This document shows positions 38,405 through 49,700 of a stretch of DNA of 64,000 nt, piece by piece. The notes below the pieces were generated by a model. That model was not told the origin of the DNA. It did not search any database and was given only the letters and a program-made list of their open reading frames with translations. The stretch is from contig NC_133897.1 in the NCBI RefSeq assembly GCF_964199755.1, positions 69,744,661 through 69,808,660 of the forward strand. The letters run 5' to 3'. Within the stretch, counting starts at the first letter, position 1. Each line of letters starts with the position of its first letter. The DNA comes from Larus michahellis (lineage: Eukaryota > Chordata > Aves > Charadriiformes > Laridae). The position numbers and the translations under genes are program-made.

Positions 38405-40105
38405 TATGCTGTCAGGCCCGAGATGAGCTTCCCTCTCCAAAAATGGTAAAGGGAGCCTAGGGAGTTTACCTGATGCCTTTGTAAATATCTTCCTTTGTTC
38501 TCTAGTCCCCAATATTAATTAACTGTGTGCCTTATTTTGGTATCACTGCCGGCCCCTCAAAATGCCAAGAAAAGCAGATTAGTAAATGAAAGAGCAAATA
38601 GTGGGTTGAGAAGTGTTCATTCCTTTTATTCACAGGGCTTTTCTGATGTTATAAGATACCACAGTTTTTCAAGCTCACCTGTGATCTTACTGGGGAAGAT
38701 TTTCAAATGCAGCTGAATTAAATCAAGATCATAAGCCATGTGGCGGTGGTTTAGAAGACAGTTGGTTTTTTACCATCCATTCTAGAGTTTTGGCTGTGGC
38801 TCTATTCTAATTTTACTGCCTTCATCAGATTGCCACTTTTCCCTGCTGCAGGCAACAACTGCTTCATTTACTCAGCAGAGCCTCAATTTCCAAACAAGAT
38901 CCAACCTCAAAGCAGAACAAAGTGTTCTAGCAATCATTCTAGAACTTTGCAGATGTGTAGACCACTTGCTACCAGTTCTGGTTTACTGCTGAAGCAACTC
39001 CTTTTATTCCTTCCCAAGGGATGCCTTCCACGGTTTACTCCCTGAACTCTCTATCTTTCTTCTCCCTTGTTTATCACTGCTTCCAGAATCACGTCCATAG
39101 TTATGAAATAATGAAGGATTCGGGGTTACGTACATACCTGTTCCACAAGTACAGAACAAGTTGTCTAAAGGCAAGAAAATTCATTAATACTGTATACATT
39201 ATTCATTAAAATATCCAATTTGGAAAGTCTTTTCATGGGTAAACGGACCTGAGAAACAGATGAGAGATTAGACATTTGCTAACACATTCATACAGATGAG
39301 CCTCACACAAGAAGAAAACAGGACCAACCTGCTGAGGCTAGTTTGTAGATTACCACAGGCACATAGATCTGGAAACAAATCCCACTGATTACGACAGCAT
39401 CTGTTTTGCCTATGGTGTAAATGCGCATCTTCTACGCAGAGAGTTTTCAAGTATAGGAAACAATCTCATGGTTTTGTAGAGGGCTTTTGTTTGGTTGTTT
39501 TTTTTTTAATGATGCTGACTTATTCATGAAACATTTTTGATTAAACAGTAAATATATAACTTCTTCTTTGATTGTTGCAAATTATTACATTTTTAATATA
39601 AGAACTGCCCCCATTTTTCTAAACATCTCTCAGACCAAGGATCAGTTATATTATGATTTGTGCTGTTTAGTATCTCTTTTAACTGTATGCAGCTCTATAC
39701 CCAGAATATCATATCTATACCTTTATAGATAGTCACCTGTCTTTCCAGGAGCCTCCATTCATTTTCTCTGGATAAATTTCAGTACAATTTATGCTGTTTC
39801 TTTAACTGTGGACATTGTAAAATATTGTTTGCCACCCACAAATAGCCAGAAATTTAACATAAGCAAGCTTGGATGGCTGAAGAAAAAAGGAAGGATGAGA
39901 AGACAGTTGTGAGGAGGGGGAACAGCTGGCCAGAAGCATTGAAAATACCTGTCTCAGAATTGACAACTGGAGCTTTCTACATCAATGGCACTTGCACCTT
40001 GTTCAGGGCAAAATTTTGGCACTCCCTTCATCCAACCACACTTTGGATCCCACAGCTGAACTTGTTAATGAAATTCCCTCTCACAGTTAAAAATAAAAAA
40101 ACAAA
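38405..40105. promoter_or_regulatory. PRL upstream flank
   Basis: 1.7 kb immediately 5' of the proximal promoter. It is AT-rich with several TATNCAT-like POU motifs and no repeat element. In mammals a distal Pit-1 enhancer lies about 1.5-1.7 kb upstream of PRL, but I cannot pick out an equivalent cluster with confidence. Confidence 0.3.
39519..39528 (+). promoter_or_regulatory. Possible distal Pit-1 motif
   Basis: CTTATTCATG fits the TATNCAT Pit-1 core about 720 bp upstream of the predicted PRL start. Such AT-rich motifs are common by chance in this sequence; an AT-rich cluster near 39190-39211 is similar. Confidence 0.2.
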
Positions 40106-40110
40106 AAATA

Positions 40111-40123
40111 CTGAATATGAATG
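40111..40123 (+). promoter_or_regulatory. PRL: Upstream Pit-1-like element of PRL
   Basis: CTGAATATGAATG contains the reverse complement of the Pit-1 core TATNCAT (ATGAATA type sequence) and matches the TGAATATGAAT block of the human proximal promoter as I recall it. It is 88-100 bp upstream of the TATA box and is preceded by an A-rich tract. Confidence 0.65.
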
Positions 40124-40137
40124 TGGAAGAAAGGCAG

Positions 40138-40157
40138 TTTGATGTTTGTAATTATCG
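40138..40157 (+). promoter_or_regulatory. PRL: Middle Pit-1-like element of PRL
   Basis: The segment TTTGATGTTTGTAATTATCG resembles the conserved TTTGATGTTTGNAATTATG block of mammalian prolactin proximal promoters, as I recall it. It lies about 55-75 bp upstream of the TATA box. Conservation between a bird and mammals here argues for function. Confidence 0.65.
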
Positions 40158-40177
40158 AGGTAAACTCCACGACCTGC

Positions 40178-40193
40178 TGAATGTATGCAAAAT
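40178..40193 (+). promoter_or_regulatory. PRL: Proximal Pit-1/POU-like site of PRL
   Basis: CTGAATGTATGCAAAA combines an ATGTATGC core with an octamer-like ATGCAAAA. It sits about 20-35 bp upstream of the TATA box, where the most proximal Pit-1 (POU1F1) site lies in other prolactin promoters. Pit-1 is required for lactotroph expression and, in birds, mediates VIP-stimulated transcription. Assignment is by motif and position only. Confidence 0.6.
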
Positions 40194-40210
40194 GGACACT
40201 GGATGGCGCG

Positions 40211-40217
40211 TATAAAA
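40211..40217 (+). promoter_or_regulatory. PRL: PRL TATA box
   Basis: TATAAAA lies 83 bases before the start codon. By the usual TATA-to-start spacing, transcription should begin near 40241, giving a 5' UTR of about 50 nt, close to known pituitary prolactin transcripts. No upstream ATG occurs between the predicted start and the initiator ATG. Confidence 0.88.
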
Positions 40218-40293
40218 GTGGCATGTGCAGAGGGTAAGAGCAAGTATTGAGACTTCCTTCTGGTAGAGCAAGCCATCATACAGGATCCCCACC

Positions 40294-40321
40294 ATGAGCA
40301 ACAAGGGGGCTTCACTGCAAG
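40294..40321 (+). CDS. PRL: PRL coding exon 1
   Basis: The 28 coding nucleotides start at an ATG in a good initiation context (CCCCACC before ATG) and encode MSNKGASLQ plus the first base of Gly10. The donor GTAAGAA follows at 40322. A 28-nt first coding exon is the conserved arrangement of tetrapod prolactin genes. Intron 1 runs 40322-41843 (1522 nt); it contains a small inverted repeat at 40648-40664 and nothing else I recognise. Confidence 0.96.
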
Positions 40322-43300
40322 GTAAGAATTTTGCCATTCACTTGCTGATAACTTTTATATTTCTTTAAATTTAGATTGAATTAGGAAGTAACTGAAATGT
40401 AAGAGCTCTAGAAACTGAGGTCTTCCAGCCACTGAGTCTTCCAGGAATGGTGAAACCTGCCTCCACCTCAAATGTCTAGTGTCCAAAGCTTGGAATTAGA
40501 AGGCAGCTTGATCCTTTTTTTACTCAGTCTTTTGTCTCCGAAGACAACCTTTGCATTGGGCAGTGTCACAGAAAATTGGCTTGAGGGATGTGACACCTGC
40601 ATATGAAAGACTGGATCCAGACTGCTTTGCTACACCACTCAGAAGGCAATGACTAAAAGTCATTATCCACAAGTCTAGAAGTGATGCAGTAATTTTGAAG
40701 TGAATGTTTTCATAACCATCTTCAATTTTCTAAGCCAACAAGTCTCAGGTTTTCTTATTCATAGAATTGTTCCCTAGAGCACTTTCCTAACTGCAGCGTG
40801 CGGCATGTACCTTGTTCATGGGGGAGGAGGGAGGCTTACTTCAATATTGTGTAAATACACTTTTCTTGAATTTAGAGCTAGAAAGAAACTTATCGCGTGA
40901 TAACATTACGGGCAGCTCTGCTGATTTATGGAGTACCTTTTAATTTGGCATTTAAAATAAGTTTAGTGAACTAATACAGGTAGCAAGACAATTTCCAGAA
41001 CTAAAACTCTCAGAGCGCAGAACAGCATTCTTTGAATAGGTTCATTCATTTACCAAATATTTGCTTTTAATTTTTTCTATTGTTTTTCTGTGCATATTTT
41101 ATTTCACCAAATAAAAAACTCGACTCCGTTGAGTTAATATTAAAAGTTTTAAACAGATGAGGTTTTGTGGTTTAGATAATGAGAAGTCCTCTGTATCAGT
41201 TTCAGAAACTCAGGAGAAAAGACAAAAGTTCTCTCTGATTTCTTAGCAGTAGGCAATTTAGGGTTAAACTCTAAAGAGCAAAGCAGCACAGCTGCTGGAA
41301 ATCTTCTGAAGGAACTCCCAGGACAATCAAAACCTTAAGAGAGTGACCTAACCACCCTCCCACAAAATTGATTTAAACTCCAAATGTTTGCAAAAGAAAA
41401 AAAGCATCTATGGGAAGAGGAAAAAAAAAGGGAAAAAAAAAGACCAATCAATTTTCCAAACTTATATATCTGTGCAAATATAATTATGTATCTGTATTTA
41501 CACTGTGAAGAAGTTTGATTTTTCCTTCCATTTATCACTATATAATAAAGTCAGGCACAATAGTAAGAGACTTCCGAATACAGTGTATACTGCAACACAG
41601 GTTACCTTGTCTCCTCAAACTCTGTAGCGGTCTCTGCTATACAGTCAGGATGACAGAGGGGAGAAAGGATAATAGAATTACAGTGCTTCCCTGCTCCAAT
41701 GATTTTCAGCAGCCAGTACTGGGGGTACTCTGAGCCACATGACAGGACAGTCAAAATCACCCAGCAGCTGACTCTGACAGCTACTTCTAAATGCCTGTAC
41801 AAGTCAACGTGATTTCATTTTGATTTCTTTTAAACCTGGACAGGTTTGTTGCTGGTCGCTCTTCTGGTGTCCAACATGCTCCTGACAAAGGAAGGAGTGA
41901 CCTCCTTGCCAATCTGCCCCAATGGATCTGTCAATTGCCAAGTTTCCCTTGGGGAACTTTTTGACCGAGCAGTTAAACTTTCACACTACATCCACTTCCT
42001 CTCTTCAGAAATATTCAATGAATTTGTAAGTACCCTGCCCTTTCCTGAGAGCAAGAAAATATAAAAATGCAATTTAACACTTTCTAAGCACACACGTATG
42101 TTACCATATTAAATCCTTCAATAAGTAAATAAATATGACTGCTGCACAGACAGTGACAGTCCCAGTGGTGACCAAATCTCTGTATAGTCCTGACCATTGC
42201 TAAGATCCCCAATGCTTCCATTAAAAGGTACCGTTTTCCCCATCATTCTTTATCTGTGGGACAAGTTTGTGTTTGCTGCGTGACAGTTTCGCTCTAAAGA
42301 CTCACCAGAAACTTTTGACCTTTACAGCATAAAAGTAGTGATAAGTAAAAGCAATGGAACAACAATTAGTTATAACACAGTGTTTGAACTGAAGCTCCTC
42401 TTACTTATCTGTTTCAATAATGCCTGTCCTTGCTGATCTGCAGGACGAACGCTACGCTCAGGGCCGGGGTTTTATTACAAAAGCTGTTAATGGGTGCCAC
42501 ACTTCCTCCTTAACCACTCCTGAAGATAAGGAACAAGCTCAGCAGATTCATGTAAGTCCCATTTCTAATGTCATTTAGTGTGAAACAGGACAGGGGAAGG
42601 GGGGGAAATGGGAGGGTTAAGGAATAGAGAGGCAGCAGAGAGGGAGGGAAATCAGCTCAATCAGAATAAAAAAGCCAGGAAGAGGAAAGCACCAAAAAGC
42701 CAAGAAAAGTTGATTTAACATTTGCTGATAATAAGTTACAGACTATACAGAATATATAAGTACCGGTAATTTTCATCTTCCCTTCCTCTTCCTGTATGTT
42801 ACATTCAGTCACTGCATCTTATTTCCAATTACAATATAACCTCATGGAGCAATGCCAGTTACCGTGTTTGTACAGTACTGAGAACACTACAACCTTTGAG
42901 CATTATCTTAAAACACCTCACAGACAATTATTATATTAACAAACATAAAAATACATCGTCTATATAGTGAATACTGTATGTAGGCAGAGGTCAATAGTTT
43001 TCTAGTAACCGAAAACACTGACATTACTAAACAAATGCTAAATAGATATTCTTGCTGTTACCAGTAGGTAAAAGCGGTCACATCATCATCCAAACACAAA
43101 GACTGCAATGCGAAATACTGCAAAATACTTGTAAAGAGAAACACGCTACATACATTAATTTAATAATTACAAACTTAAGGGAAGATGGTCTCGTTCAGCC
43201 TGGGATCACAGATACTATTTGAAAATACTGTGGAGAAAAAAAAAGCACAGGTGTATGAACGGGGGTGTGCCAGGGAGAAATCTTTATCAGTTTCATGGTG

Positions 43301-46272
43301 GTGATATCCTTGCAATCCCAGGTATTGCCATCTTCTCAGTGCATAATTCAGCAATTCTATTGGCACAGCCCTCGGTATGTAACAAGCCTGGCTGTGTTCA
43401 GCTTCAGTGCACCTGGCAAAGAAAAAATGGTTGAATATACCATAACCATAAGCTTTATGAATTTTTATTACCTATAAGAAAGGATAATTTTTAAAACCAG
43501 AGCTATTGCTGGAAGCACCATTGTTCAGAATGAGTTACATAGAGGTAATAAAAGCTGTTTTGGCTTACCATAATGTGCACTTTCCATTCAGTACTAAACT
43601 TTTTTAAAAAAAAATCATTGGATTTTAAAATGTTCCTCAAAAATCAGATAAGGAGTCCTGTTCTTTTCACAGGGATGAAACACTGTTGTGCTTGCTAGTT
43701 TTTAACGTGGAGAGCGTTCAATGATATTTTCCATTACAATACTATAACTGCTTGTGCCAATATAGTAAAACATGATGACAGCAATGACAAACTTCAAAAA
43801 ATGCAATTGCACAGAGGTATCTAAGACAGGGCTACAGGACGCATTCAGTGGTAGGACCTGGAATAAGTTCCCAAATCATTATCTCTGAGGACACTGCTCT
43901 AAATGCCTCCTAACGCTGCCAGTGTTTAGCCTTCCTGTTTTAACTGCCTTTTGTTAATGTGGGTGAGCAGCATGAAGACTTACTGAATTTAGTACTGGGA
44001 GTGCTGCGCTCCTGGAATGATCCCCTGATCCATCTGGCCTCTGAAGTACAAAGAATCAAAGAAGCTCCAGACACCATCCTCTGGAAGGCTGTAGAGATTG
44101 AAGAACAAAACAAGCGGCTTCTAGAAGGAATGGAGAAAATAGTTGGGCGGGTAAGTATTAGGTCCTTAACATCCTTCCAGCCTGTTGCTGTAAGGAAGAC
44201 ATATACAGTGACAAGTGCTCCCTACCTGGATCAGGAAACAGTAGATGTGAGGGGAAAAGGGAGCCAAGATAGCTGAATATGAGAACTTTTCATCTTTCTT
44301 CTTTCAGCTTTCCTTTTTTTCTGCTGTCTTGCAATTTCTAAAGAGACAGTGTGATGTGACTGGTATAGAACAGTCCAGCGTACTCCCAGTCCTGCTTCAA
44401 GAGAGGGTGTAATCATCAGGACTGGTAATCGTCATTCTGTCTTTGAATATTTTGAATTTGCAATCCTGATTTTTTAAGGATGTGTCTGTGATTTTTCACA
44501 TGCACATATTTATATGTATGTTTTAGAGTATTTATACACATCTGTACACATATAGGTATTGTGTATAGTTTTCAGAAACAGACAGTGTGTTTAAAACTGT
44601 TCTGGAAGTCTGGGCTCTTGCAAAGATGTGGCATACAGCAAAGTAATCGTGGTGTCTTCCATTTTTCGCACCATACTGTTTCCTCTGAACTCCTGCTCTG
44701 ACTTGGTTCCCCCTACACTTGTAAGGTTAGACAAGAAGGCTGTTGTCTGACAAAACCCATACCCGAATACCCTTTGTTATCAGTAGTTGATTGAAAGCTT
44801 TCCTGAATAAAATCAGTTCTAGCTTGTTTATTTTTAAAGGGGCCTCTGTTAGTCCCTGAATATATCATTCTGTCAGTGAGCTAGATGTTAACAAGAGGTT
44901 CTGACTTTACTGGCTTTTGCTTAGCCTCTGAACAGTTGAGTAGCATTAAGAGTGTCACCATCACTGTATCCACCGCTTTCCACCACATCACTCATGGTCT
45001 CTCTCTCTTTCAGTTGTCTCTTTACTCAGAAACCTTAGCCCATCCAGGCCACAAATGCATTTATCAGCATAATCAAATACATCTCTATCCCGTATCTGCG
45101 CATAAAAACTGTGCAGGCAAGGATCCAACATAACAGTAGAAGTCAGGTGCTGCTACAGTTACCCTGTCACCATCTTCTCATTCACATTATTTACCGAAGG
45201 AGGTTGAAGACAAGACTGGCAAATTCATTAGTGGCAAACCATGTTTTTGAGTCATAGAAGGTCTACCTTTTTTTGCCTGTTGCTTAAACTGAGTGATAGA
45301 GGCTCCACAGATCCTCTCCTATGTGCTTGTACAAAGTACAACTGGTGGGAAATGAGGAAGAAGCACAAGCACCAAGAGGCACAGACTGCCTTCCTGCGAT
45401 GAAACGCAGATTTCTGTGATATGAGAAAATTAATGATTGTCTCTTTCAAACAAGGAGACCTAAACCAATCTTCACCTCAGATACTAACTCACTACATGAG
45501 TGCCGACACGTAGCTTTCTAACATTAGAGGTCACTGTATCACTCAGCATTTTTTATTTTTTTAATGGAATCTAAGCTACAGTACATCTGAAGATTGAGAG
45601 ATTTGTCTGGTAAGATGTTCTTGAAGCTGCCTGTATCAGAGAGATCGCCTAAGAGATGGGCTGAGACAAAGCTGGAGATACACACAAAGAAGTTCTAGGA
45701 CAAGTGCTAACAAAGATTTCAAAGAGGAAGGAAGCAAAAGGAGATGTCACTGATGAGTCCATGCATGAAGGAAGGTCTGATTTCTCTGCAAAGTCAGATT
45801 CTGTTGGACCTTGGTTAACACACTAGTTCTCTTAAAACCCTACTGACACAGTTAAGCTTTTCACGTATTTTAGGGAAATAAACTGAAAAATCTGACAAAT
45901 CCATTCAAAATCTGCATGAAGATATAGAACATTATACAGAATAGTGAGAACCATAACGGGAAACACTTTACATGCCATACACTAGCAACCAGCGTTCCTC
46001 AAGGCCAGTATTTTACATGCTCTGTTTCACATCCAGTCAGATTCTCCATCATTTATTACAGTATCATTTTGCATCTTTAGGTTCATTCTGGTGAGACTGG
46101 AAATGAAATTTACTCTCAGTGGGAAGGCCTTCCATCCCTGCAACTCCCTGATGAGGACTCCAGACTCTTTGCCTTTTACAATCTGCTGCATTGCCTCCGC
46201 CGAGATTCCCACAAAATTGACAACTATCTCAAGCTTCTGAAGTGCCGCCTAATCCATGATAGCAATTGTTAA
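40294..46272 (+). CDS. PRL: Prolactin preprohormone, complete five-exon gene
   Basis: Prolactin is a secreted pituitary four-helix cytokine-type hormone that acts through the prolactin receptor (JAK2/STAT5); in birds it drives incubation behaviour and crop or brood-related physiology. The joined exons 40294-40321, 41844-42025, 42444-42551, 43971-44150 and 46081-46272 give an open frame of 229 codons plus TAA. A signal peptide of about 30 residues has a hydrophobic core LLLVALLV at 11-18, and the mature chain starts at LPIC (31). Six mature cysteines (34, 41, 88, 204, 221, 229) fit the three family disulfides 34-41, 88-204 and 221-229. Family signature 1 begins at C88 (CHTSSLTTP, ending at W121) and signature 2 spans C204-C221. 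Helices lie roughly at 45-70, 107-135, 141-166 and 190-222. Introns are 1522, 418, 1419 and 1930 nt, all GT-AG, and I see no genes or clear mobile elements in them. The length matches avian prolactin. There are no frameshifts or internal stops. Confidence 0.98.
41844..42025 (+). CDS. PRL: PRL coding exon 2
   Basis: This 182-nt exon is bounded by acceptor CAG (41841-41843) and donor GTAAGT. It encodes residues 10-70: the hydrophobic signal-peptide core, the cleavage region VTS/LPIC, the N-terminal disulfide loop C34-C41 with an N-G-S sequon at 36-38, and helix 1 ending in FNEF. Intron 2 (42026-42443, 418 nt) is short and unremarkable. Confidence 0.97.
42444..42551 (+). CDS. PRL: PRL coding exon 3
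   Basis: This 108-nt exon (36 codons, phase 0 at both ends) encodes residues 71-106. It carries the conserved [11 protein letters not shown] segment and C88, which pairs with C204 in the family fold; the first signature CHTSSLTTP starts here. An N-G-C triplet at 86-88 is a rare-type sequon, but its cysteine is expected to be disulfide bonded. Acceptor is CAG and donor GTAAGT. Intron 3 (42552-43970, 1419 nt) contains a G-rich stretch near 42592-42620. Confidence 0.97.
43971..44150 (+). CDS. PRL: PRL coding exon 4
   Basis: This 180-nt exon (60 codons, phase 0) encodes residues 107-166: helix 2 ([12 protein letters not shown] with the W121 anchor of signature 1), the loop EAPDT, and helix 3 ([22 protein letters not shown]). 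Acceptor is GAGCAG and donor GTAAGT. Intron 4 (44151-46080, 1930 nt) is the longest intron; I see only AT-rich sequence there, with no recognisable repeat. Confidence 0.97.
46081..46272 (+). CDS. PRL: PRL coding exon 5 and stop
   Basis: The last coding exon follows a TTTAG acceptor and encodes residues 167-229 plus TAA. It holds helix 4, the conserved [20 protein letters not shown] segment with C204, and the C-terminal disulfide pair C221 and C229 ending in DSNC. Signature 2 is intact. The 3' UTR starts at 46273. Confidence 0.98.
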   Translation, partial: VHSGETGNEIYSQWEGLPSLQLPDEDSRLFAFYNLLHCLRRDSHKIDNYLKLLKCRLIHDSNC

Positions 46273-46590
46273 GTACTCATGGGCCCAATCACTTACTGAA
46301 ATCATTCATCGTGGTGTTCTTGTTGCTTTGCCTCTTTTCATTGCAAACTTTATGAAAAGTCGCGCTGTACAGTATCGGGATCATCAGTAATTTTCAGGCA
46401 TGTTTGTGTGAATTCTGGCCGCAACTTTTAGCACCATTTATCTTGGTGTTTTAAAATGTTATAAATTACTTGTATGACAAGAATACACTTTTCTGTCTAA
46501 TCTCCTCACCTAGTAGCATTTCAGCGATAACCCGATCATGCAGGTACAAATAAAAATGTTAATAAATCCAAAAGCGCATAACTCTGAGTG
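46273..46590 (+). terminator. PRL: PRL 3' UTR and poly(A) signals
   Basis: The sequence after the TAA runs about 310 nt to two AATAAA hexamers, at 46549-46554 and 46561-46566. Cleavage is expected 10-30 nt beyond, near 46575-46590. The 3' UTR is AT-rich with no obvious repeat. The end given is an estimate. Confidence 0.75.
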
Positions 46591-46706
46591 GTATCAGCAA
46601 ATGAAAAATAGCTTTATACCTTTAGCAGTAGCTTCGCTTTTTGGATCTCAGTCTGCAGTTACTGATGACAGGACGTCTTACTTCCATTGCTCTTTACCCC
46701 CGCTCC

Positions 46707-46729
46707 AAAAAAAAGGGGGGGGGGGGGGG
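46707..46729 (+). repeat. A8-G15 homopolymer junction
   Basis: Eight A are followed by fifteen G, about 130 bp past the PRL poly(A) signals. Long G runs are prone to length error in sequencing, so the exact count should be treated with caution. Confidence 0.9.
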
Positions 46730-46734
46730 AAGGA

Positions 46735-49700
46735 GGGACATCAAAAAGCAGATTAATTACCTATTACACTAAACTACCCTTAGTTAAAAGTATGACCTGA
46801 AATCCAATCTACTTGGATTGATGCTTTTACTCTGTAGAAAAACTGTCTGAGTAGGGGAGAAAAAGGTGAGAAATCCATCCTGGCTAACATAGCCATTGAT
46901 TCCTCATGCAGTCCACGGAGAGAGAAGAGACGTCTGGAATTTTAAGGACAGAGATCCAGGTATATCTATGTCTCTACTATTTGGAGAAGAGGCATTTCCA
47001 AAGGAAGGTTCATTATATTTGAGATGACTATGTGAGGGCAAAGGAACCAATAGGTTTCAGTAGGTCCCAATAGGAAATGCTGGGCATCCATATCCTATCC
47101 ACCTAACCTTCACACTCCTCACAAGTGATGTGGTAGTTGCAGTTACTCTGAAATCTTTCAAACTATAAAAGACACTAGCTGAGCTAAGGTGTCGGCTGTC
47201 CTAAACCTGAAAGGTCTCCATTCACTTTGGGTTTAGTCACACTCAAAGTTTTTAGGGCACTCATTTCAAAACACTACGGATAGACATCGGAAAATTGGAG
47301 AGACCAAAACAATTGGCTACTTTTAAAAAAACCTGGCTTACAGTCACACAGCAAGTAAGAAGCCAGATAGCAGCTGGAGCGATTGACCACATCTATATAC
47401 TGTCTTCGTAAGGCATAAACAAACTCGGCCTTGGCTTCATCGCACAGCTTCAGCAAAGAGGAGCTTAAATTCAAGTCAGCTCCTCGTGGGTTTGGCTTCC
47501 CACTAGACAAGCCCACTGAATTGCTCTAGAGTCCAGCCAGCTTGCAGGAAGAGTGAAACACCAGGCAAGATGGGTTTGAGGGCTTAAGCCTCCCATTACC
47601 ATAACAAAATAAGCACAGCCACAATAAGTATTTATGTAAGAGATTAGATAATATCAATTGCTAGAAAGGTCTCATTTTAGCCATCTATATAAGGGTATAA
47701 TGATACTTGTGTTTCTAATTACCTGTGTGTTTATACATATATATATATTGGCCTTTTAAGCTCTTCATGTTTTCAATTATTGATTGCCTCAGGCTTTATC
47801 TGGATAAGTATACACTAAGCCCATTTTTAATATATATAAAGTCACCTGTACAGCAAACAAATTCCTTGTTGGACAGTCATAACTGACATCTTCCATAAGC
47901 CCTGAAATGCACAAAACTTGAGGCATATGCAACAGTGGTTTAATAACACACAGCTGTACAACACCACAGTCAAGGAAGGAAATGGGTAAATTTTGCCAAG
48001 CAAAATGCAAGTGCCCAGACTAGAATTTAGTCTGATCATAATATTCTATTTTCTGTTATAATGCCAATGGGGGAAAAAAAGCATTTTAAAGTGAAAAAAG
48101 AGAAAAAATATCCTTTGTAATTATCACAAGTGCTTAGAATTACAGTGTGAGTTCTTATTCAAAAGAAAACATGAATAATGGGACTACTCTGTATTGAGCT
48201 GGAAAAACGATTATGTCTCGCTGAGTAAACTCCTACCTCAGAATCTCTTTAGAATTCAAAAGCAACTTGATTAATAGGGCAGACATTCATAATTTTACAC
48301 TTACATGACTAGATCTAAAACAATGACTTTCATTAGCTGCTTAAAAATTACAGTGCTAAAACAATTGTTTAAAGCTTGCATGCACTGGCTTTATTATAGC
48401 CTGGTTTAGTACAATTATGAGTTTTTAATTTCATAAAGAAAGACAGAAGGACAAAAAAACCCCGAAAACTAAGCAACTGAAAAGCTCTCTGGTTTGCAGC
48501 TGTTTAGCTAAAGGGGTATTTAAAAGTGATTTGGTTAATATTCTGAGTCATCACAGCTGCCACAGAGACAGAAAGACTTCGAAGCTCATGAGCACATTCA
48601 AAGCTACACCTTCCTTGGCAAGTGCCCTGGCGCGGACAATGCCTTCAGACTCTGAATGTTCAAGCCACAATATAGGCCAATTGGCAACTCTCTTTCTTTC
48701 AGTTGCTCATAGGAACAATACATTCTTATCTCACTAATATTTTGTTAATTACTGCACTTTCATAAGACCTGAGCAACTATTGTCTGTTGTCCAATAAAAA
48801 TAGTTATACAGCCAATGTCTTATTTCATACAAAACTGAATTTAGAAGCAGCGTGTTCTTCCTAAATGAAAGTAACTGATATCAGTAAGAGGTTTTTTCCA
48901 ACTTCTGACTACTTCAGGTTTCCAGCATCAGTTTTCTAATTATTTGTTCAACACCCAAATTAGCCATATTTAAAACTCTGCTGGTTTCTTTACTTCTATT
49001 TATTTAAGACTGCTTAATGATAGGAATGGCAAGGAAAGGTCCACATGGCTGAAATATAGGCTCAGTTCTGTTCCCTTTGAAAATCATATTCAAGCTTCCA
49101 CAGATGGCACTAAATTTAAGATAAGACCTTGTGACACCAAATCTAAATGGTTTGAAATTCAAACCAATTCATGACCGGGAGCATTTATCACTGAACACAA
49201 CAGAGCAACAGCGATAAGCAAAATAAAAACCTAACTTGCTATTCATAACTTGTGTCTAGAGTCTAGGACTATATCCAACCATTGGAGCAAATAGAAATAA
49301 TTTTGAGGATGATTTTAAAGCCAAAAAGGGAAGATTTTACTGACAGTATATGCTATTTGGAATCACCTGCCTAAACTAGTAATGTGATAATCTCTCTACC
49401 ATCTTTTTTTTCTTTTATTCTTTTGAGATCCTACAAAAAGCCTACGATGGTTTAACTTCTAGCAGAAGAAAGAAAAAAAAGAGATTATAACTTGGCAACT
49501 TATCTGTACAATACAGTTTACCTTCACAATATTACTTCAAAGGCTATCCACAATTCTAATAACAGGGGATAATAATAAGGGATACCACACATATCTTCTA
49601 AATTTAATTTCTGAACAACAGAAAGTCTCTGAGGGCTACATTTTAAATTGAGTCTGCCTATTATAAATGAAATGTATACAAACAACAAATTATGTCAGAG

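Noticed and set aside
40028..40337. Minus-strand frames across the PRL promoter
   Set aside because: Antisense to the promoter and exon 1, with no independent coding evidence.
43959..44276. 105-codon + strand frame starting in intron 3
   Set aside because: It is PRL exon 4 read through its splice sites; the real exon is 43971-44150.
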